Below are positions 14,913 through 21,597 of a DNA stretch of 23,414 bases, one piece after another; within the stretch, counting starts at the first letter, position 1, and each line of letters begins with the position of its first letter. A model generated the notes under the pieces. The model searched no databases and was not told the origin of the DNA. It worked only from the letters and a program-made list of their open reading frames with translations. Source of the DNA: Brevundimonas sp. UBA986 (GTDB lineage Bacteria; Pseudomonadota; Alphaproteobacteria; Caulobacterales; Caulobacteraceae). The position numbers were made by a program, and so were the translations under genes. The DNA lies in assembly GCA_002292165.1 (NCBI GenBank), contig DBBK01000063.1:1-23414 (forward strand). Direction: 5' to 3'.

Positions 14913-15064
14913 GGTTCTCACTCCCGCCGAGGCCCCTTTCGAAGGACCTTCGCTGTTGACCGTTATTGGATACCCGTCGATCCCGGCTTGCAACCTCCTC
15001 ATCCGCGACGGACTTTTCAGGGCGGGACGTTTCAGGTCTGACACACACGACGAGAGGACGGGCC

Positions 15065-16708
15065 ATGCCTTCGGAATCCGACGTCAACGCCGCCATCGCC
15101 CTCACCCGCTTCGGCCTCGGCGCCCGACCGGGTGAGATTCAACGGTTGAACGACCCCCGCGGCTGGCTGGAAGGCCAGATCCGACCGACCGGCGCGGCCA
15201 ATCCGCCGGGCCAGTTCGACACCTCCGTCGAGCGGATGCAGGCCTTCCTCGACTATCAACGCGACGCCCAGCAGGTGCGGCAGGCGCGCCGGGACATGCC
15301 GCCTGCCGAGATGGGTCAGCCCGGCGCCCAACCGGCCATGGAGACGCCCGCCCAACCCCGGCGACAGCAACGCCGCGCCCAACGCATGGCCAATCAGGCC
15401 GACCAGAACGCCCCCATCGCCCAGGCGGCGCCCATGCCCGCCGCCTCCGATCCGGCTCAGGCCGCCTTCGACGCCCGTCGCGACAGCCGCCGCGATCTGG
15501 TTCAGGATACGGCGCGAGAGTTCCTCGCCCGTGCGCAGCTGGGCGCGACCACCGATGCCGGCTTCGCCGAACGCTGGGCCCTGTTCTGGGCCAACGGCTT
15601 CACCGTCTCGGCGACCAAGTTCCAGTCGGCCGTCTTCATGGGCCAATATGAGCGCGAGGCCATCCGGCCCCACGTCTTCGGCAAGTTCGAGGATCTGGCC
15701 GTCGCCGCCGAACAGCATCCGGCCATGCTGCTCTATCTCGATCAGGCTCAGTCGATCGGCCCCGACAGCCGCGCCGGCCAGCGCCGCAACGCCGGGCTGA
15801 ACGAGAACCTCGCCCGCGAGATCATGGAGCTGCACACCGTCGGCGCCGACGGCGGCTATACGCAAGGAGACGTCACCGAGTTCGCCCGCGCCCTCACCGG
15901 CTGGTCCGTCCCTGCGCCGCGCGATCAGGGCATGGACCTCGTCCGCGCCAATGTCGCCGCCGGGGCTCAAGGTTTCGGCGGCGGCGGCCAGCGACAACAA
16001 GCCCGCTATGCGCGCGGGGTTCAGGCGGCGGTGCGCGGCGAGCCCGGCCTGAACGGCTTCGTCTACCGCGCCATCGTCCACGAGCCCGGCGAACGTACCG
16101 TGCTGGGCAAGACCTACGCTCCCGGAGAGAAGGATCAGGGCGAGACCATCCTGCGCGACCTCGCCAACAGTCCCCGGACGGCGCGTCGGCTGGCGCGCAG
16201 GATCGCCGCCCACTTCGTCGCCGACGATCCGCCGCCGTCTCTGGTCGACAAGCTCGAACAGGCCTGGACCCGCTCGGGCGGCGACCTCGCCGTGGTGGCC
16301 CGGACGCTGGTGACCGCCCCCGAGAGCTGGTCGCCCCAGCCGGCCAAGATCAAGACGCCCTATGAGTTCATCGTCTCGGCCCACCGGGCTCTGGGCACCA
16401 GCCCGCAGCGGATTCAACCGTTGCAGCAGGCCCTCGTTGCCATGGGGCAGCCCGCCTTCGCCGCTCCCTCGCCCGAGGGCTGGCCCGACACCGCCGCCGA
16501 CTGGGCCGGACCCGACGCCCTCGTGAAGCGGCTGGACTGGTCAAAGACCGTCGCCGACCTCGCCCAGATCGCCGATCCCAACACCGTCGCCGCCAATGCG
16601 CTCGGCGCGCGTCTGACCGAACGCACCCGCCTCGCCGTCGCCCGGGCCGAAAGTCGTCCCGAAGCCCTGACCCTCTTCCTCATGTCGCCGGAGTTCCAAC
16701 GCCGATGA
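15065..16708 (+). CDS. DUF1800 family protein
   Basis: This 547-residue protein of the DUF1800 family has an unknown biochemical role; members are usually encoded with a DUF1501 protein, as here. The start MPSESDVNAAIALTRFGLG has GAGAGGA six bases upstream; 33 upstream codons are rejected. Family landmarks are RFGLGARPGEI near the N-terminus, WALFWANGF, LNENLAREIMELHTVG, GYTQGDVTEFARALTGW, RRLARRIAAHFV, IKTPYEFIVSAHRALG and PEGWPDTAADW. A Pro/Gln/Ala/Arg-rich insert of about 70 residues (roughly 70-140) interrupts the N-terminal part and looks disordered. No signal peptide is visible, unlike its partner. The stop overlaps the next start as ATGA, which indicates strict co-expression. Confidence 0.93.
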   Translation: MPSESDVNAAIALTRFGLGARPGEIQRLNDPRGWLEGQIRPTGAANPPGQFDTSVERMQAFLDYQRDAQQVRQARRDMPPAEMGQPGAQPAMETPAQPRRQQRRAQRMANQADQNAPIAQAAPMPAASDPAQAAFDARRDSRRDLVQDTAREFLARAQLGATTDAGFAERWALFWANGFTVSATKFQSAVFMGQYEREAIRPHVFGKFEDLAVAAEQHPAMLLYLDQAQSIGPDSRAGQRRNAGLNENLAREIMELHTVGADGGYTQGDVTEFARALTGWSVPAPRDQGMDLVRANVAAGAQGFGGGGQRQQARYARGVQAAVRGEPGLNGFVYRAIVHEPGERTVLGKTYAPGEKDQGETILRDLANSPRTARRLARRIAAHFVADDPPPSLVDKLEQAWTRSGGDLAVVARTLVTAPESWSPQPAKIKTPYEFIVSAHRALGTSPQRIQPLQQALVAMGQPAFAAPSPEGWPDTAADWAGPDALVKRLDWSKTVADLAQIADPNTVAANALGARLTERTRLAVARAESRPEALTLFLMSPEFQRR

Positions 16709-17889
16709 CCTACCCCCACCTGAACCGCCGCCTTTTCCTCGGCGCCGCCGGCGTCAGCCTCGCCTTCGCCGGCCGGGCCTCGGCCCAGTCGGCCGCCGGG
16801 CCGCGCAACAAGATGGTCGTCATCATCGCCCGCGGGGCCATGGACGGCCTGTCGGTCACCGTCCCTTACGGCGATGCGAACTACGTCCCCTTGCGCGCCG
16901 GCCTCGCCATCGCGGCGCCCGGCCAGCCCAACGGCGCGCTCGCCCTCTCCGAAGGCTTCGGCCTGCACCCGTCTCTGGCGGGCCTGCACGACCTCTACGG
17001 CGCCGGCCAGATGCGCTTCGCCCCGGCGGTGGCCATTCCGGCCCGCATCCGCTCCCATTTCGACGCCCAGGACGTGCTGGAAAACGGCGGCGAGGGCCTG
17101 CGCCAGCAGACCGACGGCTGGCTCAATCGGGCGCTCGCGGCGTCCGGCGCCCGCTATCACGGCCTGTCCATCGGGGCCCAGACGCCCCTGATCCTGCGCG
17201 GCTCGGCCCCGACGTCCAGCTGGGCGCCGGGCGGCAAGATCGAGGGCGGCGACCGCATCGCCTCCCTGCTGCAGGACCTCTATGTCGACGACCCCATGCT
17301 GGGGACCAATCTGGCCCGTGGTCTGGAGACCGAGCAGATGGCCATGGTCGCGGGCGACGCCACGGTGCGCCGTAGCGACGTCGCCGGCCTCGGCGCTGCG
17401 GTCGCCCGTCTGATGGCGGGGGATCAGGGCGCCGACCTCGTGGCCCTGTCGATCGACGGCTGGGACACCCACGCCCGCCAGCTGGGCCAGCTCCAGACCC
17501 GCCTCACCGGCCTCGATCAGGTCATCGGCGGCCTGCATCAGGGTCTGGGAAATGACTGGGACCGCACCGTCGTCGTCGTCGCCACCGAGTTCGGCCGCAC
17601 CGCCCGCGCCAACGGAACCCAAGGCACCGACCACGGCACCGGGTCCTCCCTGTTGCTGGCGGGTGGCGCGCTCAAGCGGGGCGGCCCAAACTCCGGCATG
17701 GTCGGCGACTGGCCGACGCTCGCCGAGGCGAAACTGTTCGAGGACCGCGACCTGACCCCGACGCTGGACGTCCGCTCGGTCTTCAAGGGCGTGCTGCGCG
17801 ACCACATGGGCGTCGACCGCGCCGCGCTGGACAATCGCGTCTTCCCCGGCAGCGCCGCCGAGGCCCCGGCTTACGACGGGCTGGTCTGA
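16705..17889 (+). CDS. DUF1501 family protein with Tat-like signal
   Basis: This 394-residue protein of the DUF1501 group has a sulfatase/phosphatase-like fold and unknown function. The start overlaps the DUF1800 stop by four bases. The N-terminus NRRLFLG with a hydrophobic stretch and cleavage motif ASA-Q matches a twin-arginine signal (R8, R9), so it is probably exported folded. Conserved segments include ARGAMDGLSVTVPYGD, RSHFDAQDVLENG, SIDGWDTHARQ and TEFGRTARANGTQGTDHG. The Asp and His residues in the last two are likely metal ligands in the related phosphatase fold; this is inferred from the fold. Length is normal. With DUF1800 it forms a conserved pair found widely in bacteria; a periplasmic complex is suspected but unproven. 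Confidence 0.93.
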   Translation: MTYPHLNRRLFLGAAGVSLAFAGRASAQSAAGPRNKMVVIIARGAMDGLSVTVPYGDANYVPLRAGLAIAAPGQPNGALALSEGFGLHPSLAGLHDLYGAGQMRFAPAVAIPARIRSHFDAQDVLENGGEGLRQQTDGWLNRALAASGARYHGLSIGAQTPLILRGSAPTSSWAPGGKIEGGDRIASLLQDLYVDDPMLGTNLARGLETEQMAMVAGDATVRRSDVAGLGAAVARLMAGDQGADLVALSIDGWDTHARQLGQLQTRLTGLDQVIGGLHQGLGNDWDRTVVVVATEFGRTARANGTQGTDHGTGSSLLLAGGALKRGGPNSGMVGDWPTLAEAKLFEDRDLTPTLDVRSVFKGVLRDHMGVDRAALDNRVFPGSAAEAPAYDGLV

Positions 17890-17941
17890 AAGCGGCCTAT
17901 AACCAAAGACCTAAGGGTTGCGTAAGCCTCTGGTATCCATC

Positions 17942-17974
17942 CCCGGTTATCACTCCGGGACAGCCCGAAAGGGC
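17942..17974 (+). other. Two small tandem hairpins in the response-regulator leader
   Basis: CCCGG-N8-CCGGG (17942-17959) is followed three bases later by GCCC-GAAA-GGGC (17963-17974), which has a GNRA-type loop. The Shine-Dalgarno GGAG lies about nine bases beyond the second stem. They may shape translation initiation of the response regulator. Short stems are common in such GC-rich DNA, so the evidence is modest. Confidence 0.3.
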
Positions 17975-17991
17975 GTGAAAATGGAGCCCCC

Positions 17992-18396
17992 ATGCCCGGA
18001 CGCCGCCGGATCCTGATCGCCGAGGACGATTCCCTCGTGCGCGAACTGGTCCGTTCCAAACTGACCTCGGCCGGCTATGACGCCCACACGGCGCGCTGCG
18101 GCCGCGAAGCGCTCGAACGGACCTTCCTCATCCGCCCGCATGCCCTGCTGCTGGACCTGAACCTGCCCGATGTCGACGGCTTCGCGGTGCTGGAGACCCT
18201 GCGCGCGGAAGCGATCGAAGCGCCTCCATCCGTCCTCGTCCTGACCGCCAGTCGCGCTTCAGAACACGTCCAGCGCGCCGTTTCGCTGGGCGCGCGCGAC
18301 TATCTGACCAAGGACCGGATTCAGAGCCACCTGCTGCCACGCCTGGCCCGGATGCTGCGAAGCGCCGAACAGGCGGCCCCGTCCGAGGCGGCCTGA
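17992..18396 (+). CDS. Single-domain response regulator (receiver only)
   Basis: This 134-residue protein consists of one receiver domain. The acidic pocket is E11-D12-D13, the phospho-acceptor D55 (LLLDLNLPDVDG), the switch threonine T85 (VLTAS) and the conserved lysine K107 (YLTKD). No output domain follows; the tail is a short Ala/Pro/Glu stretch. Such proteins act as phosphate shuttles or bind a partner such as a kinase or motor protein. The start ATG has GGAG upstream; an earlier ATG at 17981 is in another frame and gives only a short peptide. No kinase is adjacent; the hybrid kinase at the start of the window is 16 kb away and there is no evidence of pairing. It is convergent with the next gene, with two bases between the stops. 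Confidence 0.93.
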   Translation: MPGRRRILIAEDDSLVRELVRSKLTSAGYDAHTARCGREALERTFLIRPHALLLDLNLPDVDGFAVLETLRAEAIEAPPSVLVLTASRASEHVQRAVSLGARDYLTKDRIQSHLLPRLARMLRSAEQAAPSEAA

Positions 18397-18398
18397 CG

Positions 18399-18548
18399 TC
18401 AGTCTTCCTGCGGAGCCGCGTCGCCGTTCTTTTCGGCCTGCTGCTGGGCGCGCTTCTCGGCCTTGGCGGCGGCCTTTTCAGCGGCCTTCTTGGCGTCGGC
18501 GCGCTCGCGCTCCTGGCGTTCGAAACTGTAGTTGGGCTTTCGGGCCAT
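18399..18548 (-). CDS. Small highly charged protein (49 residues)
   Basis: Translation of the minus strand from the ATG at 18548 gives MARKPNYSFERQERERADAK followed by an Ala/Lys/Glu-rich helix and an acidic tail ending PQED. It is rich in Lys, Arg, Glu and Ala and is predicted to be one long charged helix. An AAGGA motif lies about 11 bases upstream of the ATG. The third positions are G/C-biased as in the neighbours, and the frame fills the space between the response regulator and the GreA-like gene. Similar short MARKPxYxFERQERER proteins occur in related alphaproteobacteria as far as I recall, but I know of no function. It could bind nucleic acid, as basic helical proteins often do; this is speculation. 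Confidence 0.75.
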   Translation of the reverse strand: MARKPNYSFERQERERADAKKAAEKAAAKAEKRAQQQAEKNGDAAPQED

Positions 18549-18613
18549 GGGCGATCTTTCCTTCTTGTCTTTGTGTCAGTTGAGCGCAGCTGATGTTTCG
18601 TGTCGACCGTTGA

Positions 18614-19090
18614 TCAGTCGACCGCGACGATCTCGACGGACTGGCCCGCCACCACGGCCTCGTCCCCGACGCGTTTGCCGATCAGGGCGCGGGTGAGGGG
18701 CGAGACATGGCTGACCGAGCCCTGGGCCGGATCCGCCTCGTCCTCGCCGACGATGCGCCAGGTCTGGGTGCGGCCGTCCTCGCGTTCGATGGTCACCGAC
18801 CCGCCGAAGCGCACCACGCCCTCGGCCGGAACCTCCAGCAGCTGGGCGCTGGCCCGCCGCGCGGACCAGTAGCGCAAGTCGCGCGTCGCCCGGGCCATGG
18901 CGGTGCGGTCGGCTTCGATCGATCCATGCGCCTGCGCCGCCGTATAGGCCGCGCGCGCAGAGGCCAGCTCGGCCTCGATGGCGGCCAGGCCGGACGCCGT
19001 CACCAGATTGGCGTGGGGCGAGATGGGGCGGTCGGGAAGATCGGCGGCCGTGGCCTCCAGGTCTTCCTCACGGGTGAAGGCGACGCTCAT
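18614..19090 (-). CDS. GreA/GreB-family protein with shortened coiled coil
   Basis: This 158-residue protein is related to transcript cleavage factors. An N-terminal extension of about 25 residues (MSVAFTREEDLEATAADLPD) precedes the helical hairpin (about 27-85). The C-terminal FKBP-like domain is clear, with VRFGGSVTIE, RIVGEDEAD and SVSHVSPLTRALIGKRVGD aligning well with GreA. The hairpin is shorter than in GreA. At its tip the motif HGDLKEN is replaced by HGSIEAD, so the two acidic residues that hold the catalytic magnesium in GreA are not at their usual positions. It may bind the polymerase secondary channel without promoting RNA cleavage. A start nine bases upstream (19099, MIQ) is possible; neither has a standard Shine-Dalgarno. 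It is divergent from the flavoprotein gene. Confidence 0.88.
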   Translation of the reverse strand: MSVAFTREEDLEATAADLPDRPISPHANLVTASGLAAIEAELASARAAYTAAQAHGSIEADRTAMARATRDLRYWSARRASAQLLEVPAEGVVRFGGSVTIEREDGRTQTWRIVGEDEADPAQGSVSHVSPLTRALIGKRVGDEAVVAGQSVEIVAVD

Positions 19091-19102
19091 CTGGATCATA
19101 TA

Positions 19103-19115
19103 GGGGGTTTCCCCC
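19103..19115. other. G5-N3-C5 hairpin in the 60-bp divergent leader
   Basis: GGGGG-TTT-CCCCC forms a strong short hairpin between the divergent starts of the GreA-like and flavoprotein genes. On the minus strand a CAGGAG motif lies just before it. If the hairpin folds, CAGGAG would be brought to about ten bases from the ATG at 19099. Confidence 0.35.
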
Positions 19116-19150
19116 CGGATTTCTCCTGCGGTGTGGGGTAGAGGAAGCGC

Positions 19151-20359
19151 ATGACCGCTTCGAACACTCCCCCCACCGTCTCCATCATCGGCGCCGGCCC
19201 CGCAGGTCTGATGGCGGCCGAGGTGCTGTCCCGATCGGGCGTCCGGGTGACGGTGCACGAGCGCATGCCCTCGCCGGCGCGCAAATTCCTGCTGGCCGGG
19301 CGCGGCGGGCTGAACCTGACCCATTCGGAGGCGCAGGCCGCCTTCCTGTCGCGCTACGGCGTTGGTGAGGCGACGGTGTCCGACTGGCTCGATGCCTTCA
19401 CCCCCGACGACCTGATCGCCTGGGCCGAGGGCCTGGGCCAGGCCACCTTCACCGGCTCCAGCGGCCGGGTCTTCCCCCGCGCCATGAAGGCCTCGCCGCT
19501 GTTGCGCGCCTGGCTGGCCCGGCTGGACGCGATGGGCGTGGCGCTCAAGAGTCGGTCGCACTGGACCGGCTGGTCCGGCGAGGCTTTGACCTTCGAAGAC
19601 GGCACCTCCGAAACCCCCGACGCCGTCATCCTGGCGACCGGCGGGGCCAGCTGGCCGCGGCTGGGCTCGGACGGAAGCTGGGCCCCGGTGCTGGCGGCCG
19701 AGGGCGTCGCCGTCGCCCCCTTCCAGCCCTCCAACGCCGGATTCAATGTTGACTGGTCCGACATCCTGATCGACCGCGCGGCCGGGCAGGCGCTCAAGGC
19801 GGTGGCCCTGACCTTCGGCGGCCAGACCGTCCGTGGTGAGGCGATGATCACCCGCTACGGCATCGAGGGCGGGGCGATCTACGCCCTCTCCTCGGCCCTG
19901 CGCGAGGCCATCGCCCGCGACGGCTCGGCCATCCTGACCCTCGACCTGCGTCCCGACCTGACCGAGGACGCCCTCGCCGACCGCCTGGCCAAGGGACGCG
20001 GCAAGGACTCCATGACCAACCATCTGAGGAAATCGGGCGGCCTGTCCCCCGCCGCCATCGCCGTCCTGCGCGACATCCCCGGCGAGATCCCGCTCGGCGC
20101 CGAGAAGCTGGCCAAACGCATCAAGGCCGTGCGTCTGAAGCTGACCGGGATGCAGGGACTGGAGCGAGCCATCTCCTCCGCAGGGGGCGTCGGTCTGGAG
20201 GCCGTAAATCAACAGTTGATGCTGACCGCCCGCCCGGGGGTCTTCGTCGCCGGCGAGATGCTGGACTGGGAGGCCCCGACCGGCGGCTATCTGCTCCAGG
20301 CCAGTTTCGCCTCGGGCGTGGTCGCGGCGAACGGCGTGCTGGACTGGTTCAAGCGCTGA
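19151..20359 (+). CDS. NAD(P)/FAD-dependent oxidoreductase, YhiN/HI0933-like flavoprotein
   Basis: This 402-residue flavoprotein is of the HI0933/YhiN type. The FAD-binding Rossmann motif is G14-A-G16-P-A-G19. It is followed by the family signature PARKFLLAGRGGLNLTHSE and, near the C-terminus, GEMLDWEAPTGGYLLQASFASG, which closes the FAD site. A middle insert domain (about 190-330) completes the family architecture, and length is normal. The start has AGAGGAAG upstream at good spacing. The physiological reaction of these proteins is not established; the protein is cytoplasmic and soluble. It is divergent from the GreA-like gene across only 60 bases and has a candidate hairpin after its stop, so it is probably transcribed alone. 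The family is certain and the substrate unknown. Confidence 0.94.
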   Translation: MTASNTPPTVSIIGAGPAGLMAAEVLSRSGVRVTVHERMPSPARKFLLAGRGGLNLTHSEAQAAFLSRYGVGEATVSDWLDAFTPDDLIAWAEGLGQATFTGSSGRVFPRAMKASPLLRAWLARLDAMGVALKSRSHWTGWSGEALTFEDGTSETPDAVILATGGASWPRLGSDGSWAPVLAAEGVAVAPFQPSNAGFNVDWSDILIDRAAGQALKAVALTFGGQTVRGEAMITRYGIEGGAIYALSSALREAIARDGSAILTLDLRPDLTEDALADRLAKGRGKDSMTNHLRKSGGLSPAAIAVLRDIPGEIPLGAEKLAKRIKAVRLKLTGMQGLERAISSAGGVGLEAVNQQLMLTARPGVFVAGEMLDWEAPTGGYLLQASFASGVVAANGVLDWFKR

Positions 20360-20390
20360 ACGCGACTTTCGGACAACGCTTTCAGTGATT

Positions 20391-20420
20391 CCCGCGCGGC
20401 CCCGCTGAAGCGGGCGCGGG
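20391..20420 (+). terminator. Bulged GC hairpin after the flavoprotein gene
   Basis: An outer stem CCCGCG/CGCGGG and an inner stem CCCGC/GCGGG with loop TGAA, separated by a four-base bulge on the left, lie 32 bases after the stop. No T run follows, so it is a weak terminator candidate, possibly working with Rho. Confidence 0.35.
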
Positions 20421-20460
20421 CACCCTCCCGCGCGGCGGGCGGATTGGCTAGAACCCCCGC

Positions 20461-21597
20461 ATGACCGACATCTCCGGCGTCTGCCCGCCCCGTTTCGCCG
20501 CCGTGAAGGACGCCTTCGCGGCCAATTTCACCGATGCGCCCGACGGGCTGAACGAACAGGCGGCGCGGGTGTCGTTCTGCGTCGAGGGGGAGGTGGTCGT
20601 CGACCTCTGGGCCGGCCAGGCTGATCCGCGAGAGGGGACGCCCTTCACCGACAGGACCCTGACCCCCGTCTTCTCGACCGGCAAGGCGGTGATGGCCCTG
20701 CTGATCGCGACCGCTGTCGAGCGGGGGCAGCTGAGCTACGACCAGACCGTCGCCAGCCTGTGGCCCGCCTATGGTCAGGCGGGCAAGGACGGGATCACTG
20801 TGGCCCAGCTGATGTCGCATCAGGACGGCCTGCCCGGCTTCGACACGCCCGAGGACCCGGCCATCTGGTTCGACCGTCAGGCGGTCTTGGACCGGCTCGC
20901 GGCCCAGGCCCCGATGTGGCCCCCGGGCACGGCCTCGGGCTACCACCCGATCACCATCGGCTATCTGGCGGGCGAGGTCTTCCGACTGGCCGACGGCCGC
21001 TCGATGGGCACGGCGCTCCGCGAGGATTTCGCGACCAAATACGATCTCGACCTGTGGATCGGCCTGCCCGAGGCGGAGCACGACCGGGTCGCGGCGATCA
21101 AAAAACCCTCGGCTCCGCCCAGCCTCGGGACGATCGATCCGATCAAGTCCGCCGCCTTCATCTCGAAGGGTGCGGCGCCCGGCGGGCGCGGCTCGACCGA
21201 GTGGCGGACGACGGAGATCCCCTCGGCCAATCTGCACGGCACGGCGCGCGATCTGGCGCGGATCATGAGCATCGTCGCCAATCGCGGCGACCTGCATGGC
21301 CGGACGATCCTGTCGCCCGACGTTGTGTCGCTGCTGACCCGCGAGCGCATCCACGGCCCCGACAAGGTCCTGCCCTATGTCATCAGCTGGGCCACGGGCG
21401 TCATGAGAAACGAAGGCCTGAACATCTTCGGTCCCAACCCGGACACGGTCGGCCACTGCGGCTGGGGTGGCTCCTGCGTCTTCGCCGATACGAAGACCCG
21501 CGTGTCGGGCGCCTATGTGATGACGCGTCAGTCGCCACATCTGATCGGCGATCCGCGCGCGGTTCGGTTGATCGACGCCTTCTATTCGGGCTTCTGA
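20461..21597 (+). CDS. Serine hydrolase of the class C beta-lactamase/EstB fold
   Basis: This 378-residue protein is of the beta-lactamase-related hydrolase family, whose members are usually esterases or peptidases and not antibiotic-hydrolysing enzymes. The nucleophile motif is S72-T-G-K75 (VFSTGKAVMAL). The catalytic tyrosine is probably Y161 in ASGYHPITIGYLAGE, a GYH variant of the YxN motif. HCGWGGSCVF near the C-terminus corresponds to the third active-site motif. No signal peptide is present, so it is predicted to be cytoplasmic, unlike resistance beta-lactamases. The start has only a weak GGCGG upstream. Its 3' end overlaps the convergent MFS exporter gene by 16 bases. Substrate unknown. 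Confidence 0.93.
   Translation: MTDISGVCPPRFAAVKDAFAANFTDAPDGLNEQAARVSFCVEGEVVVDLWAGQADPREGTPFTDRTLTPVFSTGKAVMALLIATAVERGQLSYDQTVASLWPAYGQAGKDGITVAQLMSHQDGLPGFDTPEDPAIWFDRQAVLDRLAAQAPMWPPGTASGYHPITIGYLAGEVFRLADGRSMGTALREDFATKYDLDLWIGLPEAEHDRVAAIKKPSAPPSLGTIDPIKSAAFISKGAAPGGRGSTEWRTTEIPSANLHGTARDLARIMSIVANRGDLHGRTILSPDVVSLLTRERIHGPDKVLPYVISWATGVMRNEGLNIFGPNPDTVGHCGWGGSCVFADTKTRVSGAYVMTRQSPHLIGDPRAVRLIDAFYSGF

Noticed and set aside
12339..15041. 900-codon plus-strand open frame opposite the aldehyde dehydrogenase and its regulator
   Set aside because: It spans two well-recognised minus-strand genes and their promoter. Its translation is low-complexity, rich in Arg/Gly/Asp/His, with no domain; it is a GC-driven shadow.
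16414..17805. 463-codon minus-strand frame opposite DUF1501
   Set aside because: It is a mirror frame of a recognised gene, with composition dominated by Ala/Gly/Arg/Asp/Gln and no recognisable motif.
17981..18016. Short leader peptide starting at the ATG before the response regulator
   Set aside because: It has only eleven codons, overlaps the real start in another frame and shows no regulatory residue pattern.
18614..20212. 532-codon minus-strand frame that would fuse the flavoprotein antisense to the GreA-like gene
   Set aside because: Only the last part, from 19090, is a real protein. The upstream part is antisense to the flavoprotein and has no domain.
20461..21597. Antibiotic-resistance class C beta-lactamase
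   Set aside because: It has no signal peptide, and the second and third active-site motifs are of the esterase-like group, so a resistance call is not supported.
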